Source: Streptomyces sp. C10-9-1
Lineage (GTDB): Bacteria; Actinomycetota; Actinomycetes; Streptomycetales; Streptomycetaceae
Assembly: GCF_024497955.1 (NCBI RefSeq)
Contig: NZ_JANHKP010000019.1
Span: forward strand, 62,001-126,000
DNA length: 64,000 nt
Reading direction: 5' to 3'
This document shows positions 45,847 through 54,342 of the stretch, piece after piece. How positions within the stretch are numbered: position 1 is the first letter of the stretch; each line of letters starts with the position of its first letter. Below the pieces are notes generated by a model, which was given only the letters and a program-made list of their open reading frames with translations, ran no database searches and was not told the origin of the DNA. The position numbers and the translations under genes were made by a program.

Positions 45847-47364
45847 TCAGCCCCCGGCGGCCAGCAGCTGCTCCCGGATCCGGTTGCGGTCCACCTTCCC
45901 CGTGGACGTGCGCGGCAGCGGCTCCCGGACGGTCTCGATGACGGCCGGCACCGCCGCGCGAGCCGAGCGCTGCGCGCAGTGCTGCCGCAGCGCCAGCACC
46001 CCCGCCGCACCGGGACCGGTCAGCCGGATGCGGGCGTGCAGGCGGTGCCCGGCGACCGGGTCCGGCAGGGCCACGACCGCCGCCTCCACCACCTCCGGGT
46101 GCTCCAGCAGCACGCCCTCCACGCTCTGCGTGCTGACCTGGAAACCGCGGACCTTCACCAGGAAGTCCTGCCGTCCGACCAGGCGCACCGTGCCGTCCGC
46201 CTCGCGGGTGGCGAGGTCCCCCGTGCGGTAGTAGACCCGGCCCGCGACGCCGTCCGGGTGCGGGCCGAAGCGTTCGCCGGAGGCGGCGTTCGCGTAGCCC
46301 GCCGTCTGGAACGGGGTGCTGACCAGCAGCTCCCCGCTGCCCGGGCCGTGCAGTGCCCGGCCGTCCCCGCCGGTGATCAGCCACTCGACTCCCGGCAGCG
46401 GGCGGCCGATCGGCAGCGGCGCGGTGACGGGCAGGGTGCGGTCCACCTCGTGGAGGAAGCTGTTGTTGGTCTCGGTGCAGCCGTAGTTGTTGTACCAGCG
46501 CGCCCCCGGCAGCAGCCGGGGCAGCTCGTCGAGGAGGCGGCCGGGCATCGCGTCCCCGGCGAAGACGACGTGCTCGGGGCCCTCCAGCGGCCCCTGCTCC
46601 GCCGTCTCCAGCAGCAGCCGGAAGAGCAGCGGGACGCCCTGGACCACGCTGACCCGGTGCCGGACGATCTGCTCGCGCAGGTGCCGGGGCACCGTGGCGC
46701 GCTCCGGGTCGACCAGCACCGCCGTCCCGCCGCAGGCCAGCGTGGACCAGACGTCCAGCAGGCTGATGTCGAAGTTGAGCGGCGCGTAGTTGAGCACGGC
46801 GGTGCCCGGGCCGACACGGAAGGTCTCGCCCACCCAGCCCGAGAAGCGCGTCACGGCCCCGTAGGGCAGGGGGACGACCTTGGGCAGTCCGGTGGAGCCC
46901 GAGGTGGTGAGCAGGAAGCCGGGCGCGTCCTCGGCGGTCCTCCGGGGCAGCGGCAGGCCCCCGGGTCCGCCGCCCGGGTGCCCGGCGGGCGTGGCCGGAC
47001 CGGTGTGCGGGTCCACGACGACGTCCACCAGCGGTCCCGGCAGCGTCGAGAGCACCGCGGAGCAGCCCGCCTGCCGGCAGAGTTCCCCGAACGGGGCGTC
47101 GGGCAGCTCGTGCGAGGGGAGCAGGAAGCTGCGGCCCGCCAGCAGGCAGCCCAGCACCAGGGCGACGGTCTCCGGCGACTTGCGCACGCGCAGGCCCACC
47201 GGGCGGCCGTCGTCCGGGACCGCGGCCTCCACCTGCGCCCGCGCCCGGCAGGCCAGGGCGTACAGCTCGGCGTAGCCGACCGGCCGGTCCTCCCAGACGA
47301 GCGCCGGGGCACCGGGCCGGTCGGCGGCGTGCCGGGCGAACGCCTCGACGAACGACGGGCTCAT
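45847..47364 (-). CDS. Stand-alone amino acid adenylation enzyme
   Basis: A 505-residue free A domain that should activate an amino (or aryl) acid as AMP ester and load it on the carrier protein encoded just upstream. Core motifs: A3 [14 protein letters not shown]4 NFDISLLDVW, A5 NNYGCTETNN, A7 YRTGDLA, A8 GRQDFLVKVRGFQVS, A10 PRTSTGKVDR. Asp in NFDIS is at the amino-group-binding position, favouring an amino acid. My hand alignment to the PheA code gives D-I-L-L-V-A-N-N-S-K, which I cannot match to a known substrate. Start overlaps the carrier gene stop (ATGA). Confidence 0.9.
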   Translation of the reverse strand: MSPSFVEAFARHAADRPGAPALVWEDRPVGYAELYALACRARAQVEAAVPDDGRPVGLRVRKSPETVALVLGCLLAGRSFLLPSHELPDAPFGELCRQAGCSAVLSTLPGPLVDVVVDPHTGPATPAGHPGGGPGGLPLPRRTAEDAPGFLLTTSGSTGLPKVVPLPYGAVTRFSGWVGETFRVGPGTAVLNYAPLNFDISLLDVWSTLACGGTAVLVDPERATVPRHLREQIVRHRVSVVQGVPLLFRLLLETAEQGPLEGPEHVVFAGDAMPGRLLDELPRLLPGARWYNNYGCTETNNSFLHEVDRTLPVTAPLPIGRPLPGVEWLITGGDGRALHGPGSGELLVSTPFQTAGYANAASGERFGPHPDGVAGRVYYRTGDLATREADGTVRLVGRQDFLVKVRGFQVSTQSVEGVLLEHPEVVEAAVVALPDPVAGHRLHARIRLTGPGAAGVLALRQHCAQRSARAAVPAVIETVREPLPRTSTGKVDRNRIREQLLAAGG

Positions 47365-47657
47365 GCGCCGCCCTCCCCGCGCGCCGCGCGTTCGGCGACG
47401 GCCCTGATGGCCGCCACCGTGCGGAAGTTGCGGCCGGCCAGGTCGGCGTCCGGCAGGACGATGCCGTACCGCTGCTCCAGCCAGGCGGCGATGTGCAGGA
47501 TGCCGAGACTGTCGATCACGGCGGTGGCCAGCAGGTCGTAGTCGGGGTCGAGTTCCCCGGCGTCCACGCCGGGGAGGAACCGCTCGACGACGAACGCGGC
47601 GATGTCGCCGTCCAGGACGTCGGGCACGGCCGTGGCGGCGGGGGGCTCGGCGGGCAT
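47361..47657 (-). CDS. Free-standing carrier protein (PCP/ACP)
   Basis: A 98-residue carrier protein with the phosphopantetheine attachment serine (Ser50) in TAVIDSLGILHIAAWLEQRYG, the D-S-L form common to stand-alone peptidyl or D-alanyl-type carriers. It is translationally coupled to the adenylation enzyme (ATGA overlap) and lies 48 bp after the KAS III-like gene. Expected to hold the activated acyl group for transfer. Confidence 0.93.
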   Translation of the reverse strand: MPAEPPAATAVPDVLDGDIAAFVVERFLPGVDAGELDPDYDLLATAVIDSLGILHIAAWLEQRYGIVLPDADLAGRNFRTVAAIRAVAERAARGEGGA

Positions 47658-47705
47658 GGTGCTTCCTTCCGGTGCTTCGTTCGGCGCGGCCCGGCGGGCG
47701 CCGCG

Positions 47706-48737
47706 TCAGATCTCGATCAGGGTGCAGAACCAGTGCATGCCGGGCGCCGCGACACCGACCAGCGCCACCAGGTCGCCCTTGGCGAGTTCGCCCCGCTCGA
47801 TGTGCTTCCACAGGCAGACGAGCTGGTCGGCGGCGCCCATGTGCCCCAGCTCGGCGGCGAGCCGGGCGTTCGTGCGGTCGAGCGGGATCCCGAGGGCCTC
47901 CGCGGCGTTCGCGATCGCCTGGCGGCTGTCGTTGAGGTGGATGACGCGGGCGAGTTCGCCGCGCTCGCGCCCGGCGCGGGCGAGCGCGGTGCCGACGACG
48001 GCCGCGAGACGGTCGCCGATCTCCCGCATGAACCCCTGGAACCGCTCGGGGTCCCGCCCGAAGTGCCGGTACACCCGGGCCATCGGGTCCACGACCAGGT
48101 CCGCGCTCCCCTGCGGCGGGAGGGGCGCCGCGGCGCCGCCGTACTCGATCCGGAAGAGGTCCGCGTACTCGGGGTTGGTGGTCCGGGCGGAGGAGAGGCG
48201 GCGCAGCCGGGGGTGGTCGCGCCGCAGCACCGCGGCCACCGCCCCGTCGCTGGCGATCGACCCGTTGAACTCCATCCGGTTGGTGTGCGCCTCGCTCACC
48301 ACGTTGACCAGGACCACCAGCACCGTGCCGGTCTCGGGCGAGAGCGCCATCGCCCCGGCGGCGTGGTCGAGCGCCACCGACCAGGCGGCGCAGGACTGGG
48401 CGAGCAGGACGGTCGGCGTCTCCCGGGAGCCCAGCTCCCGCGCGAGGGCGGCGGACGGGTCCCAGCCCAGGTACTCGGGGACGTCGGAGTTGCCGAGGAC
48501 GATCAGGTCCACCTCGCCGATGTCGAGGCCGGCCATCTCCAGGGCCTCACGGGAGGCGTCGGCGGCGAGGCGGGTCGCCGTGGTGCCCCCGGCGGCCCGG
48601 TGGTACGAGGTGTACCCGAGGGCGAGGACCGCCTCGGGGTCGGGGACGTAGTCGGCTGCCGTCTCGGCCACACTCCGCCGCTCGCCGAAGGCCGTGCCGG
48701 TGCTGACGATGCCCAGCTCGACTGTACTGCTGCCCAT
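47706..48737 (-). CDS. KAS III-like acyltransferase or condensing enzyme with altered active site
   Basis: A 343-residue thiolase-fold protein of the ketoacyl-ACP synthase III family. The nucleophile is Cys116 (LLAQSCAAWSVALDHA) and His267 lies in VIHLND, in place of the usual HQAN. The position of the catalytic Asn (GNTS in FabH) reads GHMG, so Asn is replaced by His299. Loss of Asn argues against decarboxylative condensation and resembles KAS III relatives that move acyl groups (CerJ/ChlB3/CouN2 type, from memory). Between an amidase and a carrier gene, it may shuttle the carrier-bound acyl unit. Confidence 0.85.
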   Translation of the reverse strand: MGSSTVELGIVSTGTAFGERRSVAETAADYVPDPEAVLALGYTSYHRAAGGTTATRLAADASREALEMAGLDIGEVDLIVLGNSDVPEYLGWDPSAALARELGSRETPTVLLAQSCAAWSVALDHAAGAMALSPETGTVLVVLVNVVSEAHTNRMEFNGSIASDGAVAAVLRRDHPRLRRLSSARTTNPEYADLFRIEYGGAAAPLPPQGSADLVVDPMARVYRHFGRDPERFQGFMREIGDRLAAVVGTALARAGRERGELARVIHLNDSRQAIANAAEALGIPLDRTNARLAAELGHMGAADQLVCLWKHIERGELAKGDLVALVGVAAPGMHWFCTLIEI

Positions 48738-48799
48738 ACGGTGTCCGTTCGCTTGTGCATGGCTCGGGGCCGGGGCCCCGCGGGGCGTCGCGGCAGGTC

Positions 48800-50113
48800 T
48801 CAGGCGCCGTCCCCGGAGACCGGCCGCTCCAGTTCGGCGGCCCAGGCGAGCAGCGCCTCGTCGCCGCCCGGATGCCCCACCAGCTGAAGTCCCAGCGGCA
48901 GTTCGCCCTTTGGGCGGGCCTGCGGGAGGGTCAGGCAGGGCAGCCCCGCCCCGCTCCACGGCAGCGACATCACCGACTCGCCCGGGTTGCCGAGGTCCCC
49001 GGGGGCGGGGCCGGTCGCCGCCGGGGCCGCCCAGAGGTCCACGCCGTGGGCGCGGGCCGCCTCGGCGATCGCCCCGCGGAAGTCCTCGCGCTGCTCCAGG
49101 CACGCCCGGTGGTCCTCCTCGGAGGCTCCCTGGCCCTGGACGATCGCCTGCGCGGTGCGCTCGTCGTACAGCTCCCCGAAGCGCCCGAACCAGTCGGCGT
49201 GCGCCCGGGAGAGTTCGTAGAGGTTGATCACGAACAGGGGGAAGGCCTCCTCCTCCAGCTTCTCGAAGAGGGGCACGCGCGCGATCTCGTAGCCCGCGGC
49301 GGCGAGCGCGGTCAGCTGCCGGTCGTAGGCGGCGCGGGCCTCGGGCTCCGCGAAGTCCAGGTAGGGGCCCTCGGGGACGCCGAGCACCGGGCGGCGGGCG
49401 GGGGCCTTCGCGGGGTCGAAGCCGTCGCAGAGCACCTCCGCGGCGAGCGCGGCGTCGGCGACGGTGGCGGCGGCCACGCCGACCGTGTCGAAGGTGGGCG
49501 CCACCGGGAGCACGCCGTCCAGCGGGATGCGCCCGTGGCTCGGCTTGAAGCCGACCACGCCGCAGTAGGCGGCGGGGCGGATCAGCGAGCCGATCGTCTG
49601 GGTCCCGACGGCGAGCGGGACCATGCCCGCCGCCACCGCGGCCGCGGAGCCGCTGCTGGTGCCGCCCGGTGTGTGGTCGGGATGGTGCGGGTTGCGGGTC
49701 GGGGCGGGGGCGGTGACGGCGAACTCGCCGGTGGCCGTCTTGCCCGCGATCAGCGCGCCCGCCCCGACCAGCCGGTCCACCACCGCGGCCTGCGGACCGG
49801 CCAGTTCCTCCGGCGGCAGCGCGGAGCCCGCGGCCGTGGGCAGACCGTCGACGTGCACGATGTCCTTCACCCCGACCGGCACCCCGTACAGCGCGGGCCG
49901 GTCGCCGGGCGCGGTGCCCCGCGCCGCGAGTTCCCGGGCGGCCGCGCGCAGCCGCCCGGCACGGTCCGGCTCGGGCACGAAGGCCCGTACCGTGCCGTCC
50001 GCCTCGGCGATGCGCCGGAGCGTGCGCTCCGCCTCGGCGAGCGGCTCCGTGTCGCCGCTGCGCAGGCGCTCGGCGACGCGGACCAGGGAGACGGGCTGAA
50101 CGAGATCTTCCAT
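48800..50113 (-). CDS. Amidase-signature family hydrolase
   Basis: A 437-residue amidase with Lys83 (GVPVGVKDI) and the nucleophile Ser176 (GTQTIGSLIRPA). The third triad position falls at Thr152 in PGGTSSGSAAAV, with Ser153/154 beside it, so the usual cis-Ser may be replaced or shifted. Members hydrolyse amides or transfer ammonia. Inside the operon with a loading set it could remove a protecting aminoacyl group or trim the product (inference). Start ATG 50111-50113; 62 bp before the KAS III-like gene. Confidence 0.88.
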   Translation of the reverse strand: MEDLVQPVSLVRVAERLRSGDTEPLAEAERTLRRIAEADGTVRAFVPEPDRAGRLRAAARELAARGTAPGDRPALYGVPVGVKDIVHVDGLPTAAGSALPPEELAGPQAAVVDRLVGAGALIAGKTATGEFAVTAPAPTRNPHHPDHTPGGTSSGSAAAVAAGMVPLAVGTQTIGSLIRPAAYCGVVGFKPSHGRIPLDGVLPVAPTFDTVGVAAATVADAALAAEVLCDGFDPAKAPARRPVLGVPEGPYLDFAEPEARAAYDRQLTALAAAGYEIARVPLFEKLEEEAFPLFVINLYELSRAHADWFGRFGELYDERTAQAIVQGQGASEEDHRACLEQREDFRGAIAEAARAHGVDLWAAPAATGPAPGDLGNPGESVMSLPWSGAGLPCLTLPQARPKGELPLGLQLVGHPGGDEALLAWAAELERPVSGDGA

Positions 50114-50198
50114 GGGTGTCCTCGGGTCCTCGGGGTGGTGGTCCGGTGCGGTCGGCGGTCGCCGCCTGGTTGCGGTGGGCCGCCCGCTCCCGCACGGG

Positions 50199-51782
50199 TC
50201 AGGGGGAGCCCTTCGCGGGGCCGGTGAGCACGTCGTCGGCGGGGGGCCCGGCGGGCTCCTGCCCGCCGGGGGCGTCCGGGCGGTTCGGGACGGGGCCGCC
50301 CGCGGTCGGCGCGGGGAGCTCCTCCACCTCGGCGAGCGGGATGTCGAGGACGGCGAGGTGGCGGCGGCCGAACGGCAGGGCGAGCGCCAGCAGCACCATC
50401 AGCCCGGCCAGGAGCAGCGTCGCCGAGGGCGCGCCCATCGCGTCGGCGAGCACGCCGGCCGCCAGCGGCCCGATCCACTGCACGGCCTGGAAGCAGAACC
50501 TGCTGGTCGCCGCGACGCGTCCCACGTAGGCGTCGGGCACCAGCCGGACCTCGTAGGACTCGGTGACGACGTTGATCGGCACCATGCAGGTCATGCCGAG
50601 CAGCATCACCAGGCCGATCTGCCACGGCTGGGGGACCAGGGCCACCAGGGCGAAGGACCCGGCGAAGGTCCAGGCGGCGAGCGTCAGCACCCGGCGCGCG
50701 CCCAGCGAGCGGATCAGGCTGGGTGCCGCCACCGCGCCCACCACGCCGCCGACGACGGCGAGCGAGGAGGCGAGGCCGACCGCGTTCGGCCCGCCCCCGC
50801 GGTGGTGGATCAGCACGATGAACAGCAGGGTGAGCCCCTGGGCCACGGTGTTCAGCACCGCGCCCCAGACGAGCGTAAACACCAGGTAGTCGCTGCGGCG
50901 GATCATCCGCACGCCGTCGCGCATCTCCGCGACGAGGCCGTGCCGCTGCTCCCCGCCGGGGGCGCGGTCGGGCCCCAGCGGACGGCGGATCAGCAGCGAA
51001 CTGACCGTGATGAAGAGGAAGGAGAGGGCGTCGAAGAGGAAGGGCACCCAGCGGCCGACGGTGTAGAGCAGGCCGCCGAGCGGTGCCCCGACCAGCTGGA
51101 CCACCATGTCGCGGCCCATCATCTGTGCGGTGGCGTCGGGCACCTGTTCCTTGGGGACCACCCGGCGCAGCACGGGCGCCGCCACGCTGTTCTTGAGGCC
51201 GGCGGCGAGGCCGCTGGCCAGGGCGAGCGCGTCGAGCGCCGGGATGGAGGGGTCGCCCCGGTAGACCAGCAGGGCCACGGCGCCCATGGCCAGCGCCTCG
51301 GCCAGCGAGGACAGGCACAGGATGGCGCGGCGCGAGACCCGGTCGGCGAGTGCCCCGCCGACGGCGAGGGTGGCCAGTTTGCCGAGCATCTGCAGGCCGG
51401 TGATGGTGCCCGCCTGGGCGGCGGATCCGGTGGCCCACAGCATCAGCAGCGGGAACGCGATCATGGACACGCTGGTGCCCAGCGTGGACAGCCCGTTCCC
51501 GGTCCACCAGTACAGGTAGTCGAGGTTCCGCCACAGGGAGGGCGGCCTGTCCCCGGTGCCGTCCGCGTCCCCGCCGTCTCCGGCCCCCTCCGCGGGGCCC
51601 TGCCCCGTGGTGGAGCCGCCGCCGGGGGGCGTCCCGCCCGCGTCGGGGCTCCCGCCCCGCGCCGCGGCTCGCGGGTCCTTCTCGTCCGGGGGTTCGCCGG
51701 TGTGGTCCGACAGGTGCCCGGCGGCCTCCGCGGGGGCCCCCGTCTCCCCGGGTTCCGTCTGGTCGGGACGTGGCTGAGCCAT
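50199..51782 (-). CDS. MFS exporter
   Basis: A 527-residue major facilitator with an about 80-residue disordered N-terminal extension and roughly 12 transmembrane helices (for example STLGTSVSMIAFPLLML, YLVFTLVWGAVLNTVAQGLTLLFIV). The GGALADRVSRRAI loop is the MFS motif A. It resembles MFS_3/DHA3-type drug exporters and is first in the leftward operon MFS-amidase-KAS III-PCP-A, so export of and self-protection against the product is likely. Confidence 0.9.
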   Translation of the reverse strand: MAQPRPDQTEPGETGAPAEAAGHLSDHTGEPPDEKDPRAAARGGSPDAGGTPPGGGSTTGQGPAEGAGDGGDADGTGDRPPSLWRNLDYLYWWTGNGLSTLGTSVSMIAFPLLMLWATGSAAQAGTITGLQMLGKLATLAVGGALADRVSRRAILCLSSLAEALAMGAVALLVYRGDPSIPALDALALASGLAAGLKNSVAAPVLRRVVPKEQVPDATAQMMGRDMVVQLVGAPLGGLLYTVGRWVPFLFDALSFLFITVSSLLIRRPLGPDRAPGGEQRHGLVAEMRDGVRMIRRSDYLVFTLVWGAVLNTVAQGLTLLFIVLIHHRGGGPNAVGLASSLAVVGGVVGAVAAPSLIRSLGARRVLTLAAWTFAGSFALVALVPQPWQIGLVMLLGMTCMVPINVVTESYEVRLVPDAYVGRVAATSRFCFQAVQWIGPLAAGVLADAMGAPSATLLLAGLMVLLALALPFGRRHLAVLDIPLAEVEELPAPTAGGPVPNRPDAPGGQEPAGPPADDVLTGPAKGSP

Positions 51783-51974
51783 CGCCGTCCGCCCCCCGTC
51801 CTTTCGCGATCGGGTCCCACCGGACCCGGGCCGTCATCCGGGCCGTCGCCTGGACGGCCGACCTCGCGAGCATGCTGGTCGATCCGTCGCGGCCGGTGCC
51901 AGGCACCGCACCGGCAACTCACGGGGGCAAGTTGCCGCCGGGCGCGGAGCGCCCCGGGCCGCCTCGGGCCGGGC

Positions 51975-52964
51975 TCAGATCCAGCCGCGCTTGGCGGCCT
52001 GGTAGCCGGCCTCGAAGCGGCTCGCGGCGCGCAGCCGTACGCACAGGTCGGCCACGATCCTGCGGACGGTGCGCAGGGAGACGCCGAGCCGGCGCCCGAT
52101 GACGTCGTCGTTGAGCCCCCGGGCCAGCAGCCGCAGCAGTTCCTTCTCCCGCGGGCTCAGTCCGTGCTCGTCCGGCTGGGTCGGGGTGCCGAGCGGGACG
52201 CCCTGCTCCCAGACGCCTTCGAACAGCGCGACAAGGGCCTCCAGGGTCCCCGGGGCCGTCAGCTGGACGACACCCCGCCAGGGGTCGGCCGGGTCGGCGG
52301 GGAGCAGCGCGCAGGCGCGGTCGGCGATGACCATGGGGACGGGCAGCGAGGGCACCGTGCGGACCGGGCAGCCGAGCCCGCCGCTCCAGCCGTCGCCGTG
52401 CAGGCCGCGGGTGTCGCTGCGGACGCTGTCCGTGGAGACGGTGCGGGTGGCCACCCCCCGGCCGCGGACCTGGCGTTCCAGTGCCTGGGCGGTCTCCAGC
52501 CATTCCCCCGGGGCACCGCCGGGGAGGAAGGCCAGCCACTCGCTGCCGACGGCCCCGGCGAGGCCGCGCAGCCGCTCTGCGACCGCCTCGCGGCCCGAGA
52601 GGCACTCGCTGCCGCTGTCGCCTCCGGGCGCCCGGTGCACCTCGGAGAAGCGGTCGGCATAGCGGTCGACGAGGGCGAGCACGGCGGCCCGGTCCTCCTC
52701 GAACTCGCGGAGCCGGGACTCGATTCCGGCCATCTGCCGGAAGAGCAGCGCCTGGAGGCCGAGCCGGGGGTCGACGAGCCGGCCGACGCCCTCGCCGACG
52801 GGGTGGAGCAGGTCCAGCTTCTCCAGGCGCCCCAGTGCCGAGACCACCTCGTCGACGGGGCGCCCCAGATGGTCCGCCAGGCCCTCGGCGCTGTGGTGCC
52901 GACCGCTCATCAGGCGTTTGTAGACTGCCGCGGTCAGGCCGTCGAGTCCTAGCCGTTCCAGCAT
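51975..52964 (-). CDS. LuxR-type regulator with TrmB-like N-terminal domain
   Basis: A 329-residue regulator. The N-terminus (GLDGLTAAVYKRLMSGRHHS, AEGLADHLGRPVDEVVSALGRLEKLDLL) reads as a TrmB/MarR-like winged helix; the middle may bind a ligand; the C-terminus is a LuxR HTH (LSPREKELLRLLARGLNDDV, SLRTVRRIVADLCVRL). Two DNA-binding-like modules in one chain fit the class of helix-turn-helix regulators found in many Streptomyces clusters. Start ATG 52962-52964. Divergent from the phosphopantetheinyl transferase gene. Confidence 0.88.
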   Translation of the reverse strand: MLERLGLDGLTAAVYKRLMSGRHHSAEGLADHLGRPVDEVVSALGRLEKLDLLHPVGEGVGRLVDPRLGLQALLFRQMAGIESRLREFEEDRAAVLALVDRYADRFSEVHRAPGGDSGSECLSGREAVAERLRGLAGAVGSEWLAFLPGGAPGEWLETAQALERQVRGRGVATRTVSTDSVRSDTRGLHGDGWSGGLGCPVRTVPSLPVPMVIADRACALLPADPADPWRGVVQLTAPGTLEALVALFEGVWEQGVPLGTPTQPDEHGLSPREKELLRLLARGLNDDVIGRRLGVSLRTVRRIVADLCVRLRAASRFEAGYQAAKRGWI

Positions 52965-53114
52965 TGAGCACGCCCCCGGGTTCCCCGCTGCCCCTCGTCT
53001 CCTGCGCACCATCTTCACATGGGGGGCCCTGCCGCCGCAGGCGCACGGGAACGCTCCGTACGCGGCCGGCGGCGGGAGTCAAACCGGCGCGCCGTGAAAG
53101 GAGTTCGCGCGGTG

Positions 53115-53792
53115 ATGGCCGATCTCGCACCCCCCGGGGTACTCACCGCGGAGGCGACGGGGGACGCGGGCCCCGACGGGGCCGCGGAGCTGCATCCGGA
53201 CGAACTGGCCTGCGTGGCGGACGCGGTGGCGGAGCGGAGACGGGAGTTCACCACGGTCCGCGGGTGCGCCCGGCGGGCCCTCGCCGGGCTGGGGGTGGCT
53301 CCGGTCGCGCTGGTCCCGGGGCCGATGGGGGCCCCGGCGTGGCCCGACGGGGTGGTCGGCAGCATGACCCACTGCCGGGGCTACCGGGCGGCGGCGGTGG
53401 CGCGGTCGGCCGCGTACGCCTCGCTCGGCGTGGACGCGGAGCCGGTGGAGCCGCTGGCTCCGGCGGTGGCCCGCCGCGCGCTGCGCGCGGCCGAGCGCGC
53501 ACGGCTCGCGGAGGTCTTCCCGCCGGGGGGCGAGGCTGCCGCCCGGCGGCTCGCGGTCTCGGCGAAGGAGGCCGCGTACAAGGCGTTCTCCCCCTGGCTC
53601 GGGCGGCGCTTCGGCTTCGCCGACTTCACCGTGGAGCTGTTGCCCACGGGGGTGTTCACCGCCCGCCCGCCGGCTCCGGTTCCCTTCCGTTCCGCCGGGG
53701 GCGAGGGGGTATTCACGGGTCGTTGGGCGGTGGGCCAGGGAATTCTGCTCACGCTTCTCGCGCTTCCCGCCGTTCCCCCCGGCTCATGCTGA
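53115..53792 (+). CDS. Sfp-type 4'-phosphopantetheinyl transferase
   Basis: A 225-residue PPTase that would convert the cluster's apo-carriers to holo form. SMTHCRGYRAAAV, ASLGVDAEPVEPL (Mg-binding Asp/Glu) and LAVSAKEAAYKAF (the KEAxYK motif) are the family signatures. ATG 53115; an in-frame GTG at 53094 could lengthen it. It is divergent from the LuxR-type regulator gene (150 bp), and the shared region is a likely control point of the cluster. Confidence 0.92.
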   Translation: MADLAPPGVLTAEATGDAGPDGAAELHPDELACVADAVAERRREFTTVRGCARRALAGLGVAPVALVPGPMGAPAWPDGVVGSMTHCRGYRAAAVARSAAYASLGVDAEPVEPLAPAVARRALRAAERARLAEVFPPGGEAAARRLAVSAKEAAYKAFSPWLGRRFGFADFTVELLPTGVFTARPPAPVPFRSAGGEGVFTGRWAVGQGILLTLLALPAVPPGSC

Positions 53793-54342
53793 CATGTCCG
53801 GCTCTCTCCGTATTCGCTGGACCTGGCATCAAGCGGTCATGCGGCCCCTACCTGCCATCTTCTCGTCTCCCCATCGGGCAACTTGTCGAGTAGGGTCCGC
53901 TTCAGGCCACGTCGGGCGCATTCCGGGGGAAGTCGTCATGTAGAACGAGCCATTAATCGAATATTTCAAGCCATGTCATCGTGCTGCCCTTGCGGACCCG
54001 CCCGGCCGGGTCGCCAGCGGCCGGAGCACGTCGGGACGGCCTGCCGCGCGCTGCGGTGCGAGCGGGCCGGGATGCGACCTGCGGCCACGAGGCAGTGGAT
54101 ACCAGCCATTCTCCGCCACGGGGTACGCCGTGGCGGAGCGAGCGTGTCGAGCGGCGGAATTGCCGGTCGCCCAGGAACGACCGCCACAACCGATTCACGG
54201 CGGCCCGCCACGAGCGAGGGGCCGCCGAACGCGTCCGTGCGGTGCGGATTCCCCAGGAACGCAGCATTCCGTTCTTTCGGGGGTCCGGTGGGGTGCGCGG
54301 ACGCGGCACCTGCTGTGAATTCTGACAAGGGGGATGTGTCCA
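53793..54342 (+). other. Long leader upstream of the XRE/NB-ARC regulator
   Basis: 550 bp, clearly less GC-rich than its surroundings, with AT-rich patches (AGCCATTAATCGAATATTTC near 53948-53967). Several frames are open but none looks like a protein. It probably carries the promoter and a long 5' leader of the regulator gene; antisense or small RNA cannot be excluded. The ribosome site AAGGGGG is at 54327-54333. Confidence 0.5.

Noticed and set aside
45366-45941. Open frame in the left cluster boundary
   Set aside because: Composition is not protein-like, no start with a ribosome site, and it runs into the adenylation gene on the other strand.
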